Shown here in pieces: positions 39,268 to 46,398 of a stretch of DNA of 64,000 bases. Source of the DNA: a virus; IMG/VR virus record IMGVR_UViG_3300030002_000003, positions 29,236 through 93,235 of that record. The stretch is one strand, 5' to 3'. The position numbers and the translations under genes are program-made. Under the pieces are notes generated by a model, which saw only the letters and a program-made list of their open reading frames with translations, was not told where the DNA came from and did no database searches. Within the stretch, counting starts at the first letter, position 1; each line of letters begins with the position of its first letter.

Positions 39268-39606
39268 TTATAGAATCTCTCCTGTTTCAATATTCAAAAA
39301 AGCAGATCCGTCACCAGCTTTGGAAATATCCAATAGAGGCTCCTTTAAATCTACTTGTGCAAGATACTCAACGATGATATGTTTTTCTTTGCTAAATCCT
39401 GGTATTTGTTTGAATTCGACCGATACTTCCACTTTTAGTCTTTTGATTTTTCCATCAATTCGATTCAAAGCCTCTTCTAGTGGATCTGTTAGATAAGTAT
39501 CGCCATGTAATTTTACATATAGCGTATCTGCCACCTGTTGTCTCGCTTGGTATAAGCGGTGAATAGTCGCACTTTTCATGCGAATTTTGTCGATTGTCGT
39601 TTTCAT
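39268..39606 (-). CDS. early accessory hypothetical protein
   Basis: 112 residues, charged, with an N-terminal helical part and a beta-rich C-terminal half (KRLKVEVSVEFKQIPGF, HIIVEYLAQVDLKEP). No cysteines or membrane segment. Stop codon is separated by one base from the upstream lipoprotein gene. Arg codons of the CGN type are frequent, unlike in the late genes. Confidence 0.65.
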   Translation of the reverse strand: MKTTIDKIRMKSATIHRLYQARQQVADTLYVKLHGDTYLTDPLEEALNRIDGKIKRLKVEVSVEFKQIPGFSKEKHIIVEYLAQVDLKEPLLDISKAGDGSAFLNIETGEIL

Positions 39607-39607
39607 T

Positions 39608-40021
39608 TTACCCGGTTATTTTACTCCAATTTGCATCTAATTGTGTATCTACTGGTGCTACCTGTAAATATGCAATAGGGATATCAAGAGCCTCGAGCTC
39701 TTCGAATCCACTTAGTCGTTGTTCCGGAGTTTGTTTATTGATTGGTTTTGAAAAGGTTATTTCATGATCATCGACTCGCAGTACGTCTTCTACGACATAT
39801 AGAGTTGGTAGTTCCCCACCATCATATGCCCCACAAAACGTATCTTGATTCGATTCTCCTAGAATATAAGGAATTGGCTCTTGCCGCCTTTCAGTGGCAC
39901 CAACATCTGTATCAGTCGTCGTATAGGCGGTTGATACTCCTTCTGCTTTAAGTGTTCGTCCGAGAGCGATACCGCATCCGAATAACAACATAAATAGCAG
40001 AATGCTAAAAATTGGTTTCAT
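39608..40021 (-). CDS. putative lipoprotein or membrane-anchored exported protein
   Basis: 137 residues. N-terminal hydrophobic segment (IFSILLFMLLFGCGIALG) with a possible lipobox LLFGC, Cys16, followed by a Thr/Asp-rich spacer. The mature part holds a mixed beta region without known motifs. Phage-encoded lipoproteins of this size often block superinfection; this is inference. Not recognised. Confidence 0.65.
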   Translation of the reverse strand: MKPIFSILLFMLLFGCGIALGRTLKAEGVSTAYTTTDTDVGATERRQEPIPYILGESNQDTFCGAYDGGELPTLYVVEDVLRVDDHEITFSKPINKQTPEQRLSGFEELEALDIPIAYLQVAPVDTQLDANWSKITG

Positions 40022-40075
40022 AATGTAATTTTATTTTTGATAAATGTTAATTACTCTGTTGAATTCCTTACTGCA

Positions 40076-41038
40076 TTACTTTGCAGGGTAACCTTTTTCA
40101 ACGTAAGGTTTTCGTCCTTGGCCTCGTTCAATTAATGTACGAGTTTCTGGTGACATTACTGTCACGATTCGGCCAATTGTCCGTTGTACTTTTTTCAAGT
40201 CGGCTTCTTTCAAGACGTCTGTTGCATTAAATCCAAGCAGTTGTTTAACCGCAAAGATGCAATCCTCATCTTGTTTGTACAATTGAGATACTAAACCGTC
40301 ATTCCTTTTCCCTAAGATTCGTTCCAGGTCGCTTCGAACATAGGCCTCTGTCTTTGGATCTGCAATTGTTCTTTTGAGTGAATCTTCAACGATTCGAGAA
40401 ATTTCGGTATCTCCCCATTCCGGTACGTGCTTAGCCACTGATTTGAAGGCAAAGATCGGTCCCTTCATTCTGCATTGCGCAGAGATGTGTTTATCCCATG
40501 TAGGCATAATTGGGCTGTCAGTAATCATGTCTCGAATTTCGGTCCATGCATCAGCTGGCATAAGGTTTTGTCTACCTGCATGTTCGATGTAGATTTTAAC
40601 TGCATCTGGCATACGTTCAGTGAATTTTCGAGATAACATCTCCTGAATAACTTCCATGTAATTCTCGCTCGTTGCGACTGGAATGTCACCTTTGCGAATT
40701 ACAAGCTTCTTAGTCTTGTTTGGTTGTTCTTCAGTTGTGTATGCGATCTCAATTTGAGTGTCGTTCGTCACATTGCGTGCTTCTGGCAACGCTAGCTTCA
40801 AAATGTCAGTATTGAAGTCTCGGCCTGTAAGGGCTTTGAATTCTGGGGCCACTGCTAACAATGTGGCAAATGCTGCCTCATCGATAACCATATCGATAAC
40901 ATCTTTGTTTTCGATTAATTTATTCTTTTTACTGGTGTTTGTTTCCGCCGCTATGCGGATTTCCAGTTGATCGCGATACTTCATGACGTCCTTAATGTCC
41001 ATCATGAATGATGGCCGGTCGTCAACGTGTTTATTCAT
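40076..41038 (-). CDS. early hypothetical protein, mostly helical
   Basis: 320 residues, soluble, helical with charged repeats; no cysteine cluster except two isolated Cys, no ATPase motif. AAAGGAGG lies 6 bases before the start, one of only two clear Shine-Dalgarno sites in this block, implying strong canonical initiation. Codon use includes many CGC, CGG and GCC codons, unlike the AGA-dominated polymerase gene, which suggests a different origin or expression class. Function unknown. Confidence 0.75.
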   Translation of the reverse strand: MNKHVDDRPSFMMDIKDVMKYRDQLEIRIAAETNTSKKNKLIENKDVIDMVIDEAAFATLLAVAPEFKALTGRDFNTDILKLALPEARNVTNDTQIEIAYTTEEQPNKTKKLVIRKGDIPVATSENYMEVIQEMLSRKFTERMPDAVKIYIEHAGRQNLMPADAWTEIRDMITDSPIMPTWDKHISAQCRMKGPIFAFKSVAKHVPEWGDTEISRIVEDSLKRTIADPKTEAYVRSDLERILGKRNDGLVSQLYKQDEDCIFAVKQLLGFNATDVLKEADLKKVQRTIGRIVTVMSPETRTLIERGQGRKPYVEKGYPAK

Positions 41039-41123
41039 TTTTTCCTCCTTTGTTTTTGATTTTGATAATTAAAAATAAGTTTGCTTTTGCTGATTCACAG
41101 CTTATGCTGATTCAATTGTTTTG

Positions 41124-41507
41124 CTAACTTGTGTTTAATATCATATCGCTGCGTGGAGGCCGCCGAGTGCATACAGTGTATGCTGCTTTAGTGGTTGTTG
41201 ACTGAGGTGCTGGTACTACCATTTGCCGTTCCATTGTTGTGTTATTCATTGTAGTATTCATCGCAGGCCGTTCTAAGGCTGTTGCGTATACTTCAAATGA
41301 ATTCAATGGTAAGCAAAATAATTCAGGTGCTACTGCTGGAACATTATTGATTGCCAAAGATTTGCTTACGATTGCATGGTCTTTGTTTTGTGCTATCAAC
41401 GTTGTTTGTTCTGGCATAAACACTCCAAATAGTACACCCAAAAGCATCACGAAAACCGATTTAGCCAAGAAATCCATTCCCGCTAAAAACAATTGATTTG
41501 TCTTCAT
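41124..41507 (-). CDS. single-pass membrane protein overlapping the sigma factor gene
   Basis: 127 residues. One transmembrane or signal segment at about 15-31 (AKSVFVMLLGVLFGVFM) followed by a Thr/Ala/Pro/Asn-rich tail with three cysteines. It starts 47 bases inside the upstream sigma-factor gene. ECF sigma factors are usually followed by a membrane anti-sigma factor, and the layout fits, but no anti-sigma motif is visible. Role unproven. Confidence 0.6.
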   Translation of the reverse strand: MKTNQLFLAGMDFLAKSVFVMLLGVLFGVFMPEQTTLIAQNKDHAIVSKSLAINNVPAVAPELFCLPLNSFEVYATALERPAMNTTMNNTTMERQMVVPAPQSTTTKAAYTVCTRRPPRSDMILNTS

Positions 41508-42060
41508 TTTTTTTACTTTTTTGGTTAATATTTGAAATTATTTTCTCTTTGTATCTGTGAAGATAGTGTTTTATTGTCCCGATACTAAGGCCCAATCTAT
41601 CTGCAATTTCTTGATATGTTAATTCTTCGGTAAATCTCATTTGGATTATCTCCTTTTGTCGACTTCCCATTTTACTGATAGTTTTTGCTAGCATTTCAGA
41701 TTCCTCTTTCTTTATCATTTCCTTTTCAGGATTTGAATAATCAGTATGGACAAATTCTTGCTCTAGTTCATCGTCTATATATAGATCTCCTTGACTCTTT
41801 TTTCCGCTACGAATAAAGTCTATTGAATGGTGATTTGCTATAGTTTTGAGCCACATCTCAAATGAAATGTCTTTTGTGAATTTATCTATGCTTTTAAATG
41901 CCTTTAGGAACGTTTCTGACGTTAGATCGTCTGCTACGTCCTTATTCTTCACTATGTTATATACATTGCAGTAGACTGCTCTATAATGCGTATTATACAG
42001 CATTGTGAATGCCTTCTGTGAGCCAGCCTTGGCTAATTCAATTGCCTCTTTACTTGTCAT
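41461..42060 (-). CDS. ECF-type sigma-70 family RNA polymerase sigma factor
   Basis: 199 residues. Region 2 lies at about 15-85: NTHYRAVYCNVYNIVKN, DVADDLTSETFLKAFKSI and FEMWLKTIANHHSIDFIR, the standard sigma-70 r2 sequence. An acidic linker follows (DDELEQEFVHTDYSNPE). Region 4 at about 125-185 has MGSRQKEIIQMRFTEELTYQ, then EIADRLGLSIGTIKHYLHRY, a typical helix-turn-helix for the -35 element. It would bind host core RNA polymerase and direct it to phage promoters, in addition to the virion polymerase. Overlaps the downstream membrane-protein gene. Upstream is the 0.86-kb structured non-coding region with tRNA-Arg. Confidence 0.9.
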   Translation of the reverse strand: MTSKEAIELAKAGSQKAFTMLYNTHYRAVYCNVYNIVKNKDVADDLTSETFLKAFKSIDKFTKDISFEMWLKTIANHHSIDFIRSGKKSQGDLYIDDELEQEFVHTDYSNPEKEMIKKEESEMLAKTISKMGSRQKEIIQMRFTEELTYQEIADRLGLSIGTIKHYLHRYKEKIISNINQKSKKNEDKSIVFSGNGFLG

Positions 42061-42927
42061 ATATATAAAAATTAAAAACTACAACCCCTCGTAGCAATTC
42101 ATATCTTTTAGGGGACTCCGACTCTGTAACGACTTTGTCTGCGAGTGATATTTTATTAGCGCCCCATCCGAGAGTCGAACTCCGATATGGTGTCAGGCCT
42201 TTTCCATCGAACCAACTTTCATAACTTCTTATTATATTCCTGCCGGTTTATAATCTTTCATTACTTCCGCCCATCTTGGGGCTTATTAGTGGTTATCAAG
42301 CATTTCTGCTCAAATAACCTAATAGAAATACAAGATTCTAACTTGTCACGCCTACAGCGATTCTATTGTTTAGCACCCTCTTGTCTTATCGTTGTAATAC
42401 CGATTCAAGAGTAGGGTCTGGCTGAGAACTCATTTGTATTGTGTTAAAACGTTAAGTTTATTCTTTTTCAAATAAATGTACTGTTTAACCTTACAGCTTT
42501 CTTAAGTCTGCAATACATACAGGATTACTCCACCACTAGCGCTAGCCATGTGATTCTCGTTAATTCGAAGTTTATGTCATCTAATTTATTGATCGCTATC
42601 AATGTTTAGAGCGATATTTTGTAGGGATAAAGCGTTTCACTGCTAAGTCATATCCCTTTACTGTGTGTTAGTACCACCATTACACAGCCTTCTGGTAATA
42701 TTAGCTATTGAGTAGCTAAAGTGGTTTTTCCTTTTCATCATAACTTTAATTACTTTTTATTTAGAATTGGTTTATTTAATATTAAAAATAATAACAAGGT
42801 CTTACTGAAGGATTTAGGAGATTAAGCACCCTGGTGCAAAAGCATATTTAAGAAGCATTCTTTATCTATGTCTATCCTATCCGGCTCTTCCGCTTTATTG
42901 TCAGTCAATGACGCTTGTTATTATTAG
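42061..42927 (-). ncRNA. 0.87-kb hairpin-dense non-coding region next to tRNA-Arg (candidate large ornate RNA)
   Basis: No gene on either strand. Stems follow one another: ATCGCT/AGCGAT (42592-42597, 42610-42615), AGGGATA/TATCCCT (42623-42629, 42651-42657), and ACCAC/GTGGT (42673-42677, 42721-42725) enclosing TTAGCTA/TAGCTAA (42701-42707, 42713-42719), a multibranched layout. Near the sigma gene lies a T-arm-like sequence (GAGTTCGACTCTCGG, minus strand, about 42165-42185) with ATGGGGC, but no full tRNA can be folded around it. tRNA-Arg lies immediately 5' on the same strand. Size, density of stems and tRNA linkage recall GOLLD/ROOL-type phage RNAs. Confidence 0.5.
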
Positions 42928-43001
42928 TGATTCCTAAAGGATTCAAACCTTTAACCGCTGCCTTAGAAAGACAATGCTCTATTCGGTTGAGCTAAGGAAC
43001 C
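42928..43001 (-). tRNA. tRNA-Arg(TCT)
   Basis: Complete cloverleaf on the minus strand: acceptor GGTTCCT/AGGAATC with discriminator A, D arm GCTC…GAGC, anticodon arm TTGTC TTTCTAA GGCAG (anticodon TCT), T arm AAAGG TTTGAAT CCTTT. CCA is not encoded. It reads AGA, the main Arg codon of the late genes, so it supports translation of the giant virion proteins. Confidence 0.92.
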
Positions 43002-43040
43002 ATTACCTGCGTTGAAGAGTCGCAGCCCTCTCGTTTCGGT

Positions 43041-43364
43041 TTAGGCGGCTTTTTCTTCTTTCTCAACAATATAAGCTTGATTTGACTTTGCGTTCGCTGA
43101 TCTCAACTTTGCCAAATCTCTGTTGAGTTTTTTGTTTTTTCCTACTTTCGTTGCTGATAATTTAGCTTTCGCTATAATTGCCTTTTTAGTTGCTTTCAAT
43201 AAAGCTACTGTTTCTTTGTCGATTGGGCGTATTCCTGCCTTTTTTACTCCTTTTTTTGCTGCTCGTTGAGCATGAGTTGAACTAACCTGATGTTTATCGT
43301 TAGCTATCATTGTTACAATGTTTGCTACTCTTCTCATTGCCCTTTTGCATTTCACTTTTCCCAT
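43041..43364 (-). CDS. small basic Lys/Ala-rich protein, possible nucleic-acid-binding
   Basis: 107 residues, strongly basic and Ala-rich (AQRAAKKGVKKAG, KATKKAIIAKAKLSATK), with a short acidic C-terminus (VEKEEKAA). The composition resembles histone-like or ribosome-associated proteins; no defined domain. The start follows TTATCAAA by 0 bases. Lies between tRNA-Arg and the metallophosphatase gene. Confidence 0.65.
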   Translation of the reverse strand: MGKVKCKRAMRRVANIVTMIANDKHQVSSTHAQRAAKKGVKKAGIRPIDKETVALLKATKKAIIAKAKLSATKVGKNKKLNRDLAKLRSANAKSNQAYIVEKEEKAA

Positions 43365-43378
43365 TTTGATAATTGGTT

Positions 43379-43942
43379 TTATTTTTGTTTAATTAATAGT
43401 TCAATTTCTGCTCTTTGCTTCTCTCTTTTCTCAACTATTTGGTCCCATGATATTGGTATACCGTCTAATTGATCCCAACTAACACATGTGTAGTTTAAGT
43501 CTGGATATTCTGTTGCAATATATCCACCTGGTTGATATCTCCAAGCTTTTATGGTCTCTAAGTGAGTATGCGCATGAATATTAAATGCAAACCTATGTAC
43601 TTCCTGCGTATGCATTGGAAAGTGAGTTACCATTGCTCCATGATATTTCATTGCTCCAACAATAGATTCTACGTATTTAAGTAGTTCTGCTGAATGTTGT
43701 TTTAAATCATGATTTCCGCTTATGGATACCTTTCTCCCTAGTATTCTATCTAATAGATAATAATACTTTGAATTTTCCATAGTTGTGTCTCCTACTAGAT
43801 ATAATAATGAACGTTTATGTAATACTGAATTAAGTCTCCTTATTACTTCTTCGTTATATACATTTATATCATCAAATCCGCGTAATTTTGCAATTGCTGG
43901 ATGTCCTAAGTGTAAGTCTCCAATGAATCCTACGTCAATCAT
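43379..43942 (-). CDS. calcineurin-like metallophosphoesterase
   Basis: 187 residues. The metallophosphatase motifs are in order: GDLHLGH (Asp9, His11), LVGDTTMEN (Asp52), SGNHD (Asn77, His78), VTHFP (His107) and NIHAHTH (His123-127). Family members hydrolyse phosphomono- or diesters such as nucleotides, cyclic nucleotides or phosphoproteins. Size and motif spacing fit the small phage enzymes. GGAGG stands 10 bases before the start, inside the upstream 42-residue gene, giving coupled translation. Cytoplasmic; substrate unknown. Confidence 0.88.
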   Translation of the reverse strand: MIDVGFIGDLHLGHPAIAKLRGFDDINVYNEEVIRRLNSVLHKRSLLYLVGDTTMENSKYYYLLDRILGRKVSISGNHDLKQHSAELLKYVESIVGAMKYHGAMVTHFPMHTQEVHRFAFNIHAHTHLETIKAWRYQPGGYIATEYPDLNYTCVSWDQLDGIPISWDQIVEKREKQRAEIELLIKQK

Positions 43943-44063
43943 TCCTGAAGAACCTCCATTTCACTTTTGCTTTTTGTTTCCAATTGTGGAATATTATGTA
44001 ATTTGGATCGTCTAGTATTGCTGTGGATGATTGTATCTTCCTTTCTATTACTTTCTTTGGCAT
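43935..44063 (-). CDS. 42-residue hypothetical protein
   Basis: Small frame MPKKVIERKIQ…WRFFRND, basic and aromatic. It starts one base after the TAG of the upstream gene and overlaps the metallophosphatase start by 8 bases, so it is embedded in a tight gene chain. Position and linkage support expression; function unknown. Confidence 0.55.
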   Translation of the reverse strand: MPKKVIERKIQSSTAILDDPNYIIFHNWKQKAKVKWRFFRND

Positions 44064-44064
44064 A

Positions 44065-44580
44065 CTAAAAAGGTAGATCAGATTCTTGACTAATGCACAA
44101 CTCTTGCCATTCACATTGCTTCATATCAATCAAATCAGAGCCTCTATCAATCATCAGATCAAATATCATTCGCTTTTCTTTTGGTTTTATTCCATTCAGC
44201 ATATTGCTTGCTATTTTTGAGTATACTTTTAGATTTGCCGTTGATATTTTATTTGGCCTAACTTCAATTAATTTTCCTATAAACCAATTATATGCCAGAA
44301 TATGCTTGGAATCATATGCTAATGTTTTCATCCATAGCGTAATATATTCAAGATTTTCCATTGGCTTTATATCTCCATTGAATCTATAAATATTTTTATT
44401 TCCGCTTAATGATATAGCTTGTTTGCCGCCCATTGAATTTATCCAATATTTTGAAACTGGTTGATTTGTTTCAAGTATTAGTGCATTTGCATACTCGTTG
44501 AATGACTTGAATAGGAATTCTATCTTTTTACCAAAGGCTGCTAATGTTATTATTGACCCTTTTTCTATTTTTTCATACAC
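44065..44580 (-). CDS. early accessory hypothetical protein, GTG start
   Basis: 171 residues. The start is GTG at 44580, preceded by AAAATCAATTTAATC, the leader motif of this block; the ATG two bases further on is out of frame. Mixed alpha/beta; no motif recognised. Ends with TAG one base before the 42-residue gene. Confidence 0.6.
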   Translation of the reverse strand: MYEKIEKGSIITLAAFGKKIEFLFKSFNEYANALILETNQPVSKYWINSMGGKQAISLSGNKNIYRFNGDIKPMENLEYITLWMKTLAYDSKHILAYNWFIGKLIEVRPNKISTANLKVYSKIASNMLNGIKPKEKRMIFDLMIDRGSDLIDMKQCEWQELCISQESDLPF

Positions 44581-44618
44581 GATTAAATTGATTTTAATTG
44601 TTAATGTTATTTTAAAAC

Positions 44619-44670
44619 CCTACCAGGGCTAATTGAATAGACGTGCGGCTCTCGCTCACGACCTGGTAGG
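44619..44670 (-). ncRNA. long-stem structured element
   Basis: CCTACCAGG (44619-44627) pairs with CCTGGTAGG (44662-44670) around 34 bases that hold a GC-rich inner hairpin (GTG…CAC). It lies just before the leader of the gene at 44580. One of several comparable elements between minus-strand genes; possible terminator or processing hairpin. Confidence 0.5.
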
Positions 44671-44812
44671 TACGTTCTAAATTATGCAGACATTAAGCCT
44701 ACGTAATTGTTGATTTGGATTGTGTTGTTGCCAGTTAATTAGCGTGTGCAGTCCTATCTGGTTCATCTTATGCCGCTGTCAAATCCAGGCAGCCCCTTAT
44801 GGTTTTTTATAA

Positions 44813-44875
44813 GGAGTGGAGCTGGAGGGGATCGAACCCTCGTCCAAACGGCGAATCCGCAGCCTACGGGCCGTA
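44813..44875 (-). ncRNA. tRNA/tmRNA 3'-end-like sequence
   Basis: Minus strand: GGACGAGGGTTCGATCCC, then CTCCAGCTCCACTCC. The T arm GAGGG TTCGATC CCCTC plus CAGCTCCAC closely resembles the 3' end of bacterial tmRNA (ssrA), but there is no GGAGCTG or GGGGCTG 5' partner before the adjacent gene, so no complete tmRNA or tRNA is possible here. It may be a captured host ssrA end (attachment-site type) or a tRNA-like processing element. Confidence 0.4.
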
Positions 44876-45358
44876 CTATTTTACTATTTCTATGTAGAAA
44901 TTAGCATTAATGTCTGTTGTTAGGAATCTATGCACTTGCAATGACGGTAATAATCTTACCTCCATTATTTTGTGCTCTAGTGAAAAACCTGTCAATTCAA
45001 CACGTTTCCCCCATAGACTCTGTCTGCTTTCCATTGTTGGTCCGATTAGCATATCGTAAAGTTCCTTTTCAACACTTCCTCCTCGTCTTTTAGACAAATG
45101 AATATGTACTGACTTTACTCTGTTTAGCCTCTTTTCCAACAATATTAAGTTGATTCTTAATAATCTTTCTTGTTGAGATAATCCTCTAAGAGAGACTCTG
45201 GTACCTGGATTGCATGAATCCCAGTTTGCATCTACGAAGCTACTTATCGTTTCTTCTTGTAAATGCAGCATTAGCGGCCTTATAGCGGCTATTGCGTCTT
45301 GTTTGTTATCTGCTTCACCGATCAAAGTGATGGCGATCTGTTTTTGATCTTTTGTCAT
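44876..45358 (-). CDS. early accessory hypothetical protein
   Basis: 160 residues, soluble. N-terminal helices, Arg/Lys-rich middle (LSKRRGGSVEKE), beta-rich C-terminus (FLTTDINANFYIEIVK). No motif recognised. Two AATCAAT boxes lie upstream of the start. Stop TAG abuts the tmRNA-like sequence. Confidence 0.65.
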   Translation of the reverse strand: MTKDQKQIAITLIGEADNKQDAIAAIRPLMLHLQEETISSFVDANWDSCNPGTRVSLRGLSQQERLLRINLILLEKRLNRVKSVHIHLSKRRGGSVEKELYDMLIGPTMESRQSLWGKRVELTGFSLEHKIMEVRLLPSLQVHRFLTTDINANFYIEIVK

Positions 45359-45393
45359 TTTTATTATTGATTAATAAATTGATTTAACGTAAA

Positions 45394-45461
45394 AAAGGGA
45401 TAGATGTCGCACGAATATCACGCTTTATATCTATCCCCTTTAGGCTGCCTGGTTAGGCGGC
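45394..45461 (-). ncRNA. long-stem structured element with second GC-rich hairpin
   Basis: GGGATAGAT/ATCTATCCC (45397-45405 with 45429-45437; outer A/T pairs extend it) around 23 bases, followed by GCTGCC/GGCGGC (45444-45449 with 45456-45461). Lies between the small gene at 45482-45595 and the gene starting at 45358, in the place of a terminator or leader. Confidence 0.5.
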
Positions 45462-45481
45462 TCCACCAACTGGCGAGTCGG

Positions 45482-45595
45482 TTATATTCTTTGTTTAGAT
45501 TTGTTATACGGCTCCATTTTGCGTTTTGAACGCTCAATCACTTCTCCATTCATTTTGGCTTCTACTTTCCGTTGATCTTTTAATGTTTTACTCAT
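45482..45595 (-). CDS. 37-residue basic protein
   Basis: Small frame MSKTLKDQRKVEAKMN…KSKQRI, strongly basic and helical. TTCATATCAA precedes the ATG closely, as in other genes of the block. Short, so only moderately supported; function unknown. Confidence 0.5.
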   Translation of the reverse strand: MSKTLKDQRKVEAKMNGEVIERSKRKMEPYNKSKQRI

Positions 45596-45693
45596 TTGAT
45601 ATGAATTTAAAATTGTTAGACGTTTTGTTTTAAAAGAGTTAGCCTATATCCACTCTTAAAGGTATCTGATATATCCCTATCAGTTGAGCTAGT

Positions 45694-45774
45694 GCCGTTT
45701 TTGGGATTCGAACCCGTCAATCCATTGCTGGTTTCCAGAGCCTTAATAGGGCTATCATCCTATTAAGTAACGGC
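45694..45774 (-). tRNA. tRNA-like element, aberrant D/anticodon region
   Basis: On the minus strand GCCGTT pairs with AACGGC and a T loop GGG TTCGAAT CCC is present, giving tRNA-like ends of 81 bases. Between them are a long hairpin TAATAGG/CCTATTA with loop ATGATAGC and a second hairpin CTGG AAA CCAG; no regular D arm is found. If the first hairpin were the anticodon arm it would read GAT (Ile), but the loop has eight bases. Not a standard tRNA. Confidence 0.4.
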
Positions 45775-45891
45775 TTATATTTAAAATGGTACTAACAGCT
45801 AGTTCGTTTCCTACTTAAGCTGCGTTCCCATTTATGGCTAGTAATTTTGAATGGCAAAATAATAATTAACTAGCCGTTATATTGTTAAAAG

Positions 45892-45962
45892 TAGCCCCGC
45901 GTGGAATCAAACCACATTTACCGCGCTGAAAGTGCGATGTCCTATCAGTAGACGACAGGGCC
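45892..45962 (-). tRNA. tRNA-Glu(TTC)
   Basis: Minus strand: acceptor GGCCCTG/CGGGGCT with discriminator A, D arm GTC…GAC, anticodon arm TCGCA CTTTCAG CGCGG (anticodon TTC; one A-C mismatch at the loop base), T arm TGTGG TTTGATT CCACG. The order CTTTCA is typical for tRNA-Glu. CCA not encoded. Confidence 0.8.
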
Positions 45963-46095
45963 ATTTGACTATAAATAGTCATTGTTTAATTCAGGCAATA
46001 ATAATCCTCTCGTTGTAGACTGGTCAGATTATAATAACTATGATAACATATCAGTCCATTATTAGTTCTCCTCTTGAGAGTGACAGCCGTTTTTA

Positions 46096-46398
46096 TTATT
46101 TATTACCTGTAAATTTTTTTGAGATTTCATACCAGTACGGGTATCCATCTTTAGTTTCCTCCCAGCTAAATGATTTTACGATAAATTCGTTCCAATCTTT
46201 TTGCTTGTTGAGTATTGCTGCCGAGTCAATGTTTCTATGAGTATTTCTATCTACCCCTTTTAGGTGTAGCTTTAATTCTCTTGGCAGTAATAATTTCCGC
46301 GAAACATAACTTTTCATTTCTTTTACGAACTTTGATTTGATTCTCAGCCTTTTAAGCTTAAGCTCAAACTCTGGTTTAAATTGTATTTCAATTCCCAT
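46096..46398 (-). CDS. small accessory protein, member of a three-copy paralogous family
   Basis: 100 residues. It shares an N-terminal block (FKPEFELKLKRLRIKSKFV) and a C-terminal block (FSWEETKDGYPYWYEISKKF) with the proteins at 49495-49746 and 50433-50867. The common C-terminal pattern is FxWxxTxxGYxYWxxI. Highly basic. No known domain recognised; repeated copies suggest functional diversification, perhaps against host targets. Start preceded by CATTATCAAA. Confidence 0.7.
   Translation of the reverse strand: MGIEIQFKPEFELKLKRLRIKSKFVKEMKSYVSRKLLLPRELKLHLKGVDRNTHRNIDSAAILNKQKDWNEFIVKSFSWEETKDGYPYWYEISKKFTGNK

Noticed and set aside
45670-45692. Second tRNA start after 45694 on the minus strand (TAGCTCAACTGATAGGG)
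   Set aside because: D-arm-like only; the following bases form an unrelated hairpin AAGAGT/ACTCTT and there is no T arm.
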